DNA of 64,000 nt from Phytopythium helicoides (Eukaryota > Oomycota > Peronosporomycetes > Pythiales > Pythiaceae): NCBI GenBank assembly GCA_024867545.1, contig JANFNE010000027.1, positions 186,001 to 250,000 on the forward strand. Direction: 5' to 3'. The translations under genes and the position numbers were made by a program. The notes below the pieces were generated by a model that saw only the letters and a list, made by a program, of their open reading frames with translations, did no database searches and had not been told where the DNA came from. Shown here piece after piece: positions 54,459-64,000 of the stretch; the first letter of the stretch is position 1, and each line of letters opens with the position of its first letter.

Positions 54459-55406
54459 CTACGGCCTCGCGACGGGCGGGAAGGAAGGCATGACCACGTC
54501 GAACGAGTCGTCCGACGAGTCGATGTAGGGCTCGCCCGTCGGTGGCAGCATGTAGGTCGTGAACTCGATGACCTCGAACACGAACGCGAGCACGAGCAGC
54601 AGTAGCCACGCGTAGAAGTAGCGCGCGTTGCCTCGCCCCACGCACTTGCCCGTCCACGGACAGTGGTGGTCGTAGCCGTCGATGCACACGCGGCAGTCCA
54701 TGCAGTGCAGCGCCCTGCTCCTCATCACAAAATGCCGCGTCAGCGCACGTCGATGCAGCAAAAAAGCTCACTCCACCACGACCATGGACGCACCCATCGG
54801 GTCGATACGACTCGCACTGGTCGCAGTAGGTGTAGGACTCGTCCGGCGGGCTCGAGATGCTGCAGCCACATGGCCACCCGTTAGTCTCCATCAAAGCAGC
54901 TCTGCTCAACACTGCGACTCCACTCACGGCGGGACGATGCCCGGGTCCGAGCATCCCACGAGCGCGTAGCAGCCCAGGCAGGCCGTGGACAGCAGCACGC
55001 CTGTAACAGTCTCCCCTGCACGCGCCATTGGCGCCGTGCTGACCGTCACGCCGAGCGCCAGCAGCGCAAACACGCTCCACGTGGCGGCCATTAAATACCA
55101 GTGCGGGCCCACGAGCCACGCGGGCGCGGCGCCGCCCCACCGCACGCCGAAGTTGGCGCCGTGCAGCTCGACCAGCTCGAGCCCTCGGCCGCGTCCCAGC
55201 CTCCTGCACGGCTGCAGCCGGCCGACCACGCGCCAGCGCGCGTCCGTGTCGGCCTCTCGGCGCAGCAGCGACACCTCGGGCCCATCGCTGCAGCTGCTGG
55301 TGCTGCCGCTCTCGAGGTCTGCGGGCTGCTTGGCGAGCAGCGCTAGCCGCTCCTGCGCGCGCGGCCGGTCCTCGTACGCCGACGGAGGCGCCGGCTCGGT
55401 GCCCAT
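54459..55406 (-). CDS. DHHC palmitoyltransferase
   Basis: Exons 55406-54928, 54859-54794 and 54714-54459, all junctions GT..AG and in phase, 266 residues. Two membrane helices (LMAATWSVFALLALGVTV, VTGVLLSTACLGCYALVG) precede SDPGIVP, the usual pre-DHHC motif. The Cys-rich domain runs YCDQCESYRPDG, HCMDCRVC and DHHCPWTGKCVGRGN, followed by a third helix (FYAWLLLLVLAFVFEVIEF). The enzyme S-acylates proteins at endomembranes. Oddities: only one helix follows the DHHC domain where four-helix enzymes have two, and the post-DHHC sequence reads WTGKC rather than WVNNC. A missed 3' exon is possible. Confidence 0.85.
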
Positions 55407-56482
55407 GGCCGGCGGTTGCGGCGAAAAGCTATGAAAAGCAGCTTTGAAGCGAGCGAGTGAGCAGGTTGGTGGGATGATCGCGGCGCTGGGCACTTGCGGG
55501 CTGTGGTGTCCAATGGGAGCGGCGAGGAGCGCGGGGCGAGAGACTGGATTGGAGGAAATCGGGCAGCTGCAGGTGATGCCACCGCGGTGTCCCACGATGG
55601 ACGCGATGACTCAAGAGTGGGCGAGCTGTCAGTGCCGAGGCCATGCTCTCGACCATCGCGAATAGCACATGTCGAGCTGCGAGGCGATGGAGTGGAGATT
55701 GACATGCTGGACCACCGCCGAGCTCCTACGAGCACAATCTCTGTTGTGCTTTGGGATTGGAGCCATACGTCGTGTCGTGGACACCTTGCGTTGACAGTTT
55801 GACGCAATATAGCTAGACCATCGTGAGTGCTCACGAGAAACGCTGATCTTCGAGGCAGAAGATGATGAACTGGGCTGCAGCGGACTCATGAAGGCGGGGA
55901 GATCGTCCAGCGATTATGCCCCCCGGACACAGATTACGGACCTACAGATCGACCATCTGTGGTTTGCGCATCACTCGACCTGCTCGTGTGAGGTGTGGGC
56001 ATATCTTGCCCTCGTCTAGCCTTTCGATGGTTTCTCCCACGCTCTCACGTGCCCACGAAGGCCAATCGCCTTCATTTCCCACGGAGCTGCACATGATTGT
56101 GGTGCCAAGTTTCGTTTCATAGGAGACCAATATTTCAGCACACAATAACTCTGAGAACGCTAGTCCTTCGCTATGGAGCACGGCGGCAGACTCGAGGATG
56201 AGTCCTATCGCCACGCATCTCGACGAGTGCGCTGGAATTGCTCCTCCTACTCGCGCAGGAGCCCAGAAGCCAGGAGATCGTTCCGCAAACCAAGTGACGT
56301 GATCACGTCTGGCAGGGGCGCATCATATCGACCGAGTAATCGGCAACAATGAGACCACCACTCCACGCAGAGCTTCAAGCGCAGTGCGAATGCGCATACC
56401 TTCGTCTGCTGCTCCTGATTAATTCTTCGTGTCTCTAGGCCCTTCACCACTTCCTGAGAACCTCACTTCTCAATTTGCAGAG
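55407..56482. other. Divergent intergenic region, no supported gene
   Basis: About 1.1 kb between the divergent DHHC and aminotransferase genes. Small frames (for example 55942-56214 minus) show nothing recognisable. Confidence 0.45.
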
Positions 56483-57888
56483 ATGCTCGCTCACCGCTGT
56501 ACTCAACACGCCGCTCGCCGTTCCGCCATGGCTCTCCAGACCGCCGCACTCTCCTCCATCGCCCACGAGCAACCCCTGCTGGCGTCTAACCTGCAGGTGC
56601 AGCGTTCGCAGCAGCCCAAGCACAAGGTGCCCAAGGAAGAACTCGTGTTCGGCAAGACGTTCACGGACCACATGCTCGAGGTCGACTGGGTCAAGGGCGA
56701 GGGCTGGGGAAACCCCGTCATTCCGCCCGCACGGACCCCTCGTACTCGACCCCGCCTGTGCTGTATTCCACTACGCGCTTGAGTGCTTTGAGGGTCTGAA
56801 GGCCTACGCCGGACCCAAGGGAGAGATCCGCCTGTTTCGCCCTGACATGAACATGAAGCGCCTCAACCGATCCATGAAGCGTCTGATGCTGCCCTGAGTT
56901 CGACGGAGACGAGCTCACCGAGTGCCTCAAGTGCGTCTTCAATCGCTGTGAGCTGGAAAATTGACTATCAGACTGACGTATACTTTTCCTACAGGGAGCT
57001 GCTGCGACTGGATCGCGACTGGATTCCCGAGGGAGACGGCTACTCGCTGTACATCCGTCCCACGGGAATCAGCACGGAGGCATCGGTCGGCGTCAGGGCC
57101 TCAGAGAATGCCAAGCTCTTCATCATCCTCTCGCCCGTTGGCCCGTACTACCCGGAAGGATTCAACCCTGTCAAGCTTCACGCCACGGACAAGTTTGTCC
57201 GCGCTTGGCCCGGTGGTACTGGCGGCTACAAGCTCGGCTCGTACGTTTACGATGGATTCTCCATCGGGAACTTTATACGTCTGACATAATGGTGTGTCTC
57301 GTCATGCAGAAACTACGCGCCGGGCATCATGCCGCAGTACGACGCTGCTGAGAAGGGATACTCGCAGAACCTGTGGATCTTCGGCCCCGACCACGAGATC
57401 ACCGAGGTCGGTGCGATGAACCTGTTCATCCACTGGATCAACGAGAACGGCGAGAAGGAGCTCATCACACCGACGCTGGACCGCGGTGATATCCTACCGG
57501 GTATCACGCGCGACTCGATCCTGGGACTCACGCGTGAGTGGAACGAGTTCAAGGTCACGGAGGGCCACATCAAGATGGCGGAGGTGAAGAAGGCTGTGGA
57601 CGAGGGCCGCATGATCGAGATCTTTGGCTCGGGCACTGCTGCTGTTGTCTCGCCCGTGTCGACTATCAGCTACAACGGCGAGGACCTGCAGATCCCGCTT
57701 GACGGCACGGACGGTCGTGCTGGCAAGCTTGCCGAGCGCGTCTGGAAGGCTCTGGGTGACATTCAGGTGCGTTCGATTTCGTTACTTTGAGCGTGTGCTA
57801 TGATGGCCTTCGTCTAACTTGTTGCAATGCGTTCTTGCGACTACAGTACGGTCGCGTTGAGCACCCGTGGTCGGTCCGCGTTGACTAA
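56483..57888 (+). CDS. Branched-chain amino acid aminotransferase, mitochondrial
   Basis: Four exons: 56483-56930, 56995-57240, 57310-57766 and 57847-57888 (the last encodes [13 protein letters not shown]), about 396 residues. The N-terminus ([18 protein letters not shown]) looks like a mitochondrial presequence. Fold type IV PLP features: [14 protein letters not shown], the Arg/Tyr substrate motif YIRPT, the PLP lysine in GGYKLGSNYAP, and [14 protein letters not shown]. It interconverts Leu, Ile and Val with their keto acids. One extra C near 56726 (before HGPLVLDPA) and another near 56893 (before EFDGDEL) break the frame in exon 1. Exons 2-4 are clean. Confidence 0.92.
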
Positions 57889-58703
57889 GCGATTGGCTCT
57901 CAGACGCTTCAGTCGGATGAGAGAGATTACGCAAGTCTCAATGCAGTCTAGGTTGCATACACCGCGGTGAATACAGTGCAGGGGATTCTTTGCCAACTTT
58001 TGTTCTTGAGTCGATGTAGGTAATGAATATCCATGGAGGTCGTTTGCTACCTTTCTCTCTATCTTCATCATATTTGAATTGTTCGTTCTTTCAGCCTTCA
58101 ACACGATAATCTTGAGGTTGGCCACGCGAGATCTCGTCGTTTCACCTTCATAAAGCAGAGGTTACGACACAATCTTGAAAATCTTTGGCAGTAGAAGTTC
58201 AGCAACTCCATGAGACCCAGCAGTTTGGGAATAGCGGAAATTTCGGTGGCTAATGTTGAGTTCTGCGGTGTTTCTGGGTTATCTTCGTTGGTCCTTTCAG
58301 CATCGATTGGCGTTGGCTCAAAACGTCAAAAGGACTCAATTCTATGATTGGATAAAATGGATGCGGTGGCTGCTTCAACAATTACAGCATGATCGGGGCA
58401 CATATGAGCGAGCAGGCAATTGCATACTCTGGAGTAAGACGCTATGGACGCTGAGAACGACAACGAGGCTCCCCTCAGCAGTGTTACAGCTCGGAAAACC
58501 CTGATGACGTTGACTTAGGAGTTTGATGCCTGGTCTTGATCCGCTGGGGTGATAAAGCTTGATGGTACACTAAAAAACGAGAGGGAAGGGAAGTCTGCAC
58601 GGCCAAGCAGTGAGGCTATTCATTTCACAACAAGGAGAACGATCTCTTTGCTCAGCAGCTAAAGGATTCAAGTTTATTGTCTCAAGTCGCCAATCGTCAG
58701 CAT
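57889..58703. other. Convergent intergenic region
   Basis: About 0.8 kb, AT-richer, between converging genes. Short frames only (57841-58125 minus, 58253-58504 plus), not supported. Confidence 0.45.
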
Positions 58704-61700
58704 TTACATAACCATGCATCTTCGTGGCATACAACACGATGATCCAGTATCGATGTCTAGCTGCTTAGACAAGTTATCCAGTATTCGCGCTGCTGCGTAC
58801 TTCTGTTCGTCGGTCCCGGTTCGAAAAAGATGCAACAATGTGTCAACTCCTTTCACAGCCAAAATCGATTCACTGATGTCTGCGCGCGTAGACAAGTTGG
58901 CCAACGTCAGTGCTGCTTGCTTTTTTTGGTCGTCTGTACCGTCTCGCACCAGTCGCAAGAGCGCTTCGATGCCATTCAATGACACCACTGCTTCATTGAT
59001 GTCTGCATCGGCAGACAAGTTGGCCAATATCCTTGCTGCTTGATTCTTTTGCTCATCAGTACCGTGCCGTAAGAGTTGAAACAGTGTTTCGACGCCATTC
59101 ATAGACAACACCGATTCACTGATATCAGCACGACAAGACAAATTTGCTAACGTCCTCGCTGCTGCGTACTTCTGTTCCTCTGTGCCGTCTCGAACGAGTA
59201 GAAATAAAGGTTTGACGCCATTCAAAGAAAACAGCGATTCGCTTATGTCAGCACGAAGAATCAGGTTGGCCAACGCCATGGATGCAGCATGCTTCTGAAC
59301 TTCTGTGCCGTCGCGCACCAGTCGTAATAGTGCCTCAATGCCATTCAAAGACAGAACTGACTTGCTGATGTCCACACGACCAGACAAGTTGACCAACGTA
59401 GTTGTTGCTTGGTGCTTTTGATCGTCGGTGCCTTCTCGTACGAGCTGCAACAATGTTTCGATGCCATTCAAAGACAACACCGACTCACTAATGTCTACAT
59501 CAGACGACAAGTTAGCCAGCGTCCATACAGCATACTTCTTCTGGTCGTCGGTGCCGTCTCGCATGAGACGCAATAGTGCCTCGATGCCATTCAATGGCAA
59601 CACAGACGCACTGATATCGGTACGACCAGATAAGTTGGCTAACGCCCATGCTGCTTGCTTCTTGTGGTCATCTGTGCCGTCTCGTATGAGTAGCAGTAGC
59701 GCTTCAATACCGTTTGATGATAACACAGACTCACTGATGTCGGCACGAAATGACATATTCGCCAAAGCCATTGCTGCGGTATGCTTTAAGTCGTTTGTGC
59801 CTTCTCGCACGAGCTGAACAAGCATCGTTATGCCATGCAAAGCCAGCATCGGGTCGCTAATATCTGCCCGATCAGATAAATTGGCCAAAGTCGTCGTGGC
59901 AGGCAGCTTCTGGATGTCGGTGCCTTCTCGAATAAGTCGTAACAGCGCATTAATTCCATGCGACGCCATCACCGACTCGCTGATATCACAATGAGCAGAC
60001 ATATTAGAGAGTGCATTTACACCGGTCGTTTTTTGCTCGGTTGTACCACTCGTTACCATCGTTAAAAGCACCGATATCACCCTTTTTGATGTGAGTGCCG
60101 GACGTTTTGCTATTGCTAATGCACTGACTGCATTGGCAGCCAGTGATTTTTGTCTGTCCGATCCGTAAAATAGCATATCGAGTACCGCATCCAGTTCAAG
60201 TTGGCTGGAAGGTCCGTCTCGACTCAATTCAACAGAAACTATTTGGTTGGCAGCATGGACTACAATCGCCACATTCTTGCTCTCGGACAAATCAATCAAG
60301 CTCAGTAATATCCCATCTCTGGATACAACGTGATTCTTGAATGTTTTGGGGTTGTACACACCACCACGCCACAAATGATCTTGATCTAATCTCTGAAGCA
60401 ACGACGACAACTGAGTTACAACAACATCCATCGTCACGCGCTCATGAGGATCTCGAACACACATCCGCTCGATCAAATGCCATTCGGACTCTTCAATATG
60501 TGAAGGACGAGGTGGGAGACATCCTTTCTTCACCTTGTGCTTTACAAAGACATCGTCGGTATGATTTCCCCAAGGACACGAGCCACTCATCGCTTCAATA
60601 ATCACCATCGCGAATGAATACACATCTGAAGCAAACGTCGCCACAGAACCACTCAAACACTCCGGAGCCTTCCACTGATACGCACCAAGTGCACCAGCGG
60701 CAGCACCACTCGGATCTTTCGCTCTCACACTCAGTCCGAAATCAGTCAACTTCGCCACACCATCACCACCAACCAGAATATTGTTTGCCTTCAGATCAGC
60801 ATGCACGATACCATTGTTGTGCAAGTACTGCAAGCCGAGTGCCGCATTCAACAAACAATACCACATCAGGTACGGATCGCGGCCTTTGCCAATGAGATAC
60901 TTGTCCAGATCACCACCACTCGCATACTCACACACGAAGAAGAGGTCACCAATATCACAAGCTCCATACATCTTGACGACGTTGATATGGTTGAGTTGGA
61001 ACCATACATCTGCTTCTTGACGGAACTGTGTTTCGGTTGTGGTGTGTTGCTTGACTCTTTTGACGATGACCGGTGTTTCGAACCATTTTCCTTTGTGGAC
61101 AGAACCGAAAGCACCCTCGCTGAAAGTGTCGTACACTTCAAAGTCAATTTGTTCGCGTGGGATAAACCATGGAGGCAGAGAGGGTGAACCTGTCAAATCC
61201 GTGTTGGGGACTTCGTTTGAAGGCTCCGGTCGATAAACTATTTGCCACTCAGTAAACCAGTTGTGACTCTCATCCGACGAGGACAATCCGTGTAGAGCTA
61301 TCAACTGATCCATTTTCAAGTGCATCGAGTACACTCGTCCTGGATCGAGCTGCTGCATCACGCGTTGACTGAATGCAATGCTGGCGCTGGCACTGTCGGT
61401 CCAGCTCAGGCTCACTTTGCTTCTTGGCGCGTTTTGGGCCGCAAAGTTTGAGAATTGTCGAGGTAGGCCGCACAGATGTGCAATCGGCTCCAATAGCGTT
61501 GACCAGTCATCCATGTCATTCCTTCTTTGGTCCAATTGATCACAGATATCATCAAACCTCGTGAGTGAGCGAATAGGCGATTTCTCTGATATTGGCATTG
61601 TTTTGCGGCATGCCGATAGAACTTGTTCGATCGTTTCGCCCATCAGAGTTGCTTTCATATCCTTGACTTGAGTTGGCATTTCAATTAGACGCTCCAATGT

Positions 61701-63122
61701 TGGGACAAATTCAAGCCACTCGGAACGTTCATGAACACCCGCAAGATTTCCCAGAGTATCAATCACTTGCAAGAACTCAAAATCCACGTTCTCCATCAAC
61801 TTCCTCAGCAGATCCCACTCGCGGTCTTCAAGGCACGAAGGTTTTGTGGTTGGGAACGATGTTACAGCGCGTTGCTCTTCTGTGCTCTTGGCAGTATCTT
61901 GATAAGGTAGTCCATTTCTGGAAGCCTCATGCATACTCTCGAACAGCTTCACGACAGCTATCACCAATGCTTCCAATGAAGATATCCCAAAAAGAGATTG
62001 TCGATTGTTTTCGATTTGTTGACATGATTCGACGTCAGACACTGCGTCGTAGTCACGAAGATGAACATCAAACATCACAGCTCGATCCTCGTACTGTGCG
62101 CAGTACAAATTCTCCAAAATCACATCAGGACAAGCATAACCGCGCTCGCGCATGTACTGCAGTGCCAGACCAACTTCGTAGATGCGCTCCCACACTTTCT
62201 TCCTCTCTCCTTCGACAACGGCGGCGTACTCGGTCATGGTGCGAACCTTTTCGTGCACCACGAACATCTCGTCACCAACATGGCACGCACCCAAGAATTT
62301 GGCCACATGCGGATGATGTAACTCTGACCACCCGGATGCTTCTCGGATACATCTCTCCTTGTCCTTGTGCTCTGGTACGAACCGGTCATTACCCCAAGTC
62401 GACAGTCCAAACATGGACCCAAACTCGAATGGTAGCACAAACCACGTGGGGAGTGTCATGACAATGACGTTGGAGCGAGTAGCCACCATGTTAAACACCA
62501 TCTTGATCACATTCAGTTCTTCAACTATCAGCTTACTTCCAGACTCTTCACCGTTCGCCATATTCTTGCCGGCATCCGGCCCGTACTTGTCGACAGCAGC
62601 CATCAACAGTGTCAGGATTTCTTCCGCGTTACCATCCGATACGATTTCGTCAAGAATGGGCGAAGTTTCTCCGGAGTTGACAAGCTCCAGCTCTTGACGA
62701 TACCAATCAGCTCGTACTCGGCGTTCTTCACTGAGTGCATCCTCCCAATTGCGCCAATCGGGCGTCTCATCGAACTCAAGCGGATAAGCAGTGGCAGCAG
62801 CGTCTAGGACACCATGCAGTCGTCTCAGCTGGCGCACGAATGACCCAGTCTGTGCGAGTCGAACAAGTGGCGACTTCTTCGTCTCCAATATGCGAATATC
62901 TTCTCGTATGCTCTCGGCGCTCAGCAATAAACCAAACAGCTCCTGATCAACCTTCTCGGCTTTCAGCTCTTCAGTAGACCGCCGGAATCGCCGGTAGCGA
63001 CCAGCCGCGTGGCTTCCAAGTCGGTTGATTGCTGCTCTTGCCTTCTTTGTTTGATACCCTCCGTCGTGGAAGTCATCTCCTGGCCGGTCGAACGTCCATC
63101 GATCCCTCGTGTTCGTCTCCAT
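58704..63122 (-). CDS. Pseudokinase-kinase-ARM repeat protein (TKL-like)
   Basis: One exon, 1472 residues from the first ATG (63122, METNTRD); the frame opens slightly upstream without ATG. Residues about 235-400 resemble a kinase that lost function: LHHPHVAKFLGACHVGDEMFVV is kept, but the catalytic loop reads YACPDVILENLY and DFG is replaced by MFDVH. Residues about 660-910 are a full kinase: FSEGAFGSVHKG, the VAIK lysine in VIVKRVK, HADLKANNIL (HAD for HRD), LTDFGLS, WKAPECL. The C-terminus has two diverged and ten regular armadillo-type repeats. The layout, with a tandem pseudokinase and kinase, recalls JAK-like internal control. Cytoplasmic; substrate unknown. Confidence 0.9.
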   Translation of the reverse strand: METNTRDRWTFDRPGDDFHDGGYQTKKARAAINRLGSHAAGRYRRFRRSTEELKAEKVDQELFGLLLSAESIREDIRILETKKSPLVRLAQTGSFVRQLRRLHGVLDAAATAYPLEFDETPDWRNWEDALSEERRVRADWYRQELELVNSGETSPILDEIVSDGNAEEILTLLMAAVDKYGPDAGKNMANGEESGSKLIVEELNVIKMVFNMVATRSNVIVMTLPTWFVLPFEFGSMFGLSTWGNDRFVPEHKDKERCIREASGWSELHHPHVAKFLGACHVGDEMFVVHEKVRTMTEYAAVVEGERKKVWERIYEVGLALQYMRERGYACPDVILENLYCAQYEDRAVMFDVHLRDYDAVSDVESCQQIENNRQSLFGISSLEALVIAVVKLFESMHEASRNGLPYQDTAKSTEEQRAVTSFPTTKPSCLEDREWDLLRKLMENVDFEFLQVIDTLGNLAGVHERSEWLEFVPTLERLIEMPTQVKDMKATLMGETIEQVLSACRKTMPISEKSPIRSLTRFDDICDQLDQRRNDMDDWSTLLEPIAHLCGLPRQFSNFAAQNAPRSKVSLSWTDSASASIAFSQRVMQQLDPGRVYSMHLKMDQLIALHGLSSSDESHNWFTEWQIVYRPEPSNEVPNTDLTGSPSLPPWFIPREQIDFEVYDTFSEGAFGSVHKGKWFETPVIVKRVKQHTTTETQFRQEADVWFQLNHINVVKMYGACDIGDLFFVCEYASGGDLDKYLIGKGRDPYLMWYCLLNAALGLQYLHNNGIVHADLKANNILVGGDGVAKLTDFGLSVRAKDPSGAAAGALGAYQWKAPECLSGSVATFASDVYSFAMVIIEAMSGSCPWGNHTDDVFVKHKVKKGCLPPRPSHIEESEWHLIERMCVRDPHERVTMDVVVTQLSSLLQRLDQDHLWRGGVYNPKTFKNHVVSRDGILLSLIDLSESKNVAIVVHAANQIVSVELSRDGPSSQLELDAVLDMLFYGSDRQKSLAANAVSALAIAKRPALTSKRVISVLLTMVTSGTTEQKTTGVNALSNMSAHCDISESVMASHGINALLRLIREGTDIQKLPATTTLANLSDRADISDPMLALHGITMLVQLVREGTNDLKHTAAMALANMSFRADISESVLSSNGIEALLLLIRDGTDDHKKQAAWALANLSGRTDISASVLPLNGIEALLRLMRDGTDDQKKYAVWTLANLSSDVDISESVLSLNGIETLLQLVREGTDDQKHQATTTLVNLSGRVDISKSVLSLNGIEALLRLVRDGTEVQKHAASMALANLILRADISESLFSLNGVKPLFLLVRDGTEEQKYAAARTLANLSCRADISESVLSMNGVETLFQLLRHGTDEQKNQAARILANLSADADINEAVVSLNGIEALLRLVRDGTDDQKKQAALTLANLSTRADISESILAVKGVDTLLHLFRTGTDEQKYAAARILDNLSKQLDIDTGSSCCMPRRCMVM
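58757..59987 (-). repeat. Ten in-frame 123-bp ARM-encoding units
   Basis: Ten consecutive units of exactly 41 codons, consensus ISESVLSLNGIEALLRLV then RDGTDDQKxxAAxTLANLSxRAD. They are contiguous with no insertions and end 16 codons before the stop. Confidence 0.9.
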
Positions 63123-64000
63123 CTTCCTCTTCAACTCCGCCACAACGTGACCCAGACGCCCTTCTCCGCCTCTGGCAACTCGAAGACTGCAGTCTGGCAG
63201 CTGGTTGGCTTGGCTTCAGTCAAGTGAGGGCGAGGGTCCCTGTTGACAGTTGCCACAATAAAGCCGCTCTGCAACAGGCTTCCTCCCAGAGAGTTGTACG
63301 ACTCATCTTTAATTTTTCATCATTAATTTTTCATCAACTAAAGCCACATGACCTGGGCACATCACAGATCCGCCACGGTACTCCGTGTGGAGTTTCTTCA
63401 TGAACTTCGTGAACTCGGCTGTTGACACAACCAGCAATGCCATCAGCAGTTAGAATCGTCAGAATTGGTGTACATCGTGGCCTATGGCGCCTCAAGTTGG
63501 CACTTAATTCAGCGCGAACCTGTACGAGGAGGGCATCGACAGGCAGCCTCGGCCTTCAGTCTCCGCGCTGTTCATAGATTCGCTCTTCAACATCTCTTCA
63601 CATTACCCAGATGACGCGGGTGCCGCCTTCAATGCTTCTTGAGGCAAGCCGTCTCCATGAAGTGCTCAACGTTCTAAGTCGCAACCACCACTGGTCGACG
63701 ACGCTAAGAATCACCAAGCACACGTGCCCCTGCTTACACAGCTGATCACCAACGCAACACCTACGGTCTTCGCTGCTCCATGTTGGCGCCATATGTTGGA
63801 ATTCGGCGTCAAAGACGCGCGAGTTGTGACCAGACCCCCGTGGAACACGTGAGATCGGCGACACGGAAATGAGGGCTGCGTTGCTTTGCTCATGCACCCG
63901 GTAGGCCCCTTGAATACATTTCACACTTTCTCATCTACCCTCGGACCAACAAGTGCTCTGATTAACAACACCATATAATGGGTTTCTTGCCCAACACATT
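63123..64000. other. Upstream region of the kinase gene, no supported gene
   Basis: About 0.9 kb. The minus frame 63598-63924 (108 codons) has no recognised domain or partner. It contains a TTAATTTTTCATCATTAATTTTTCATC direct repeat near 63308-63334. Confidence 0.4.
63308..63334. repeat. Short direct repeat upstream of the kinase gene
   Basis: Two copies of TTAATTTTTCATCA separated by one or no bases, about 190 bp before the kinase start. A single local duplication. Confidence 0.6.

Noticed and set aside
63598..63924. Possible retroelement end (GGCGCC site near 63785, 108-codon frame)
   Set aside because: No paired LTR, no reverse transcriptase or gag motif, and the GGCGCC palindrome is common; nothing supports an element.

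Overview
The window looks like a gene-dense oomycete (Pythium/Phytophthora-like stramenopile) nuclear contig. Most genes either lack introns or have a few short ones (about 50-80 nt, GTGAGT/GTGCGT-type donors, CAG acceptors). Intergenic gaps are short, and several families are typical of oomycetes: TKL kinase with ARM repeats, so-called WRKY19-like Cys/His repeat proteins, and a multispan membrane family with a FAFMEMDP motif. No bacterial operons, rRNA, tRNA, CRISPR or convincing transposon were seen.

Layout. 0-7.5 kb: LRR protein (5' end outside the window), RanBP2-zinc-finger/ankyrin protein, SR splicing factor, and a large unrecognised protein. 8.2-12.9 kb: a Cys/His-repeat putative transcription factor with palindromic GGTACCGTA motifs upstream, then about 2.9 kb without a convincing gene. 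12.9-26.2 kb: four copies of one multispan membrane protein family (three on minus, one on plus) surrounding a 2-oxoglutarate oxygenase and a mitochondrial calcium uniporter. 26.4-34 kb: V-ATPase subunit G, then three minus-strand paralogues with the same small helix-turn-helix, two of which carry a degenerate uracil-phosphoribosyltransferase-like domain. 35-45 kb: inositol 5-phosphatase, tetraspan protein, a TIR-domain protein with three TIR-like segments and a Cys/His tail, and ATAD3. 46-58 kb: membrane-anchored subtilisin, prolyl 4-hydroxylase, CCA tRNA nucleotidyltransferase, DHHC palmitoyltransferase, branched-chain aminotransferase. 58.7-63.1 kb: a 1472-residue pseudokinase + kinase + ARM-repeat protein.

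Many well conserved genes are broken by single-base insertions or deletions, about 16 in nine genes, mostly beside short homopolymers. Because housekeeping genes are hit as often as duplicated ones, I read most of these as sequence errors rather than pseudogenes. CDS entries therefore give the full span, with the break positions noted.

Most genes here act independently (mitochondrial, secretory, signalling). The most interesting items are the HTH-UPRT fusion family (possible metabolite-sensing regulators), the triple-TIR protein, and the mosaic membrane-protein array, which shows recent sequence exchange between copies in both orientations.
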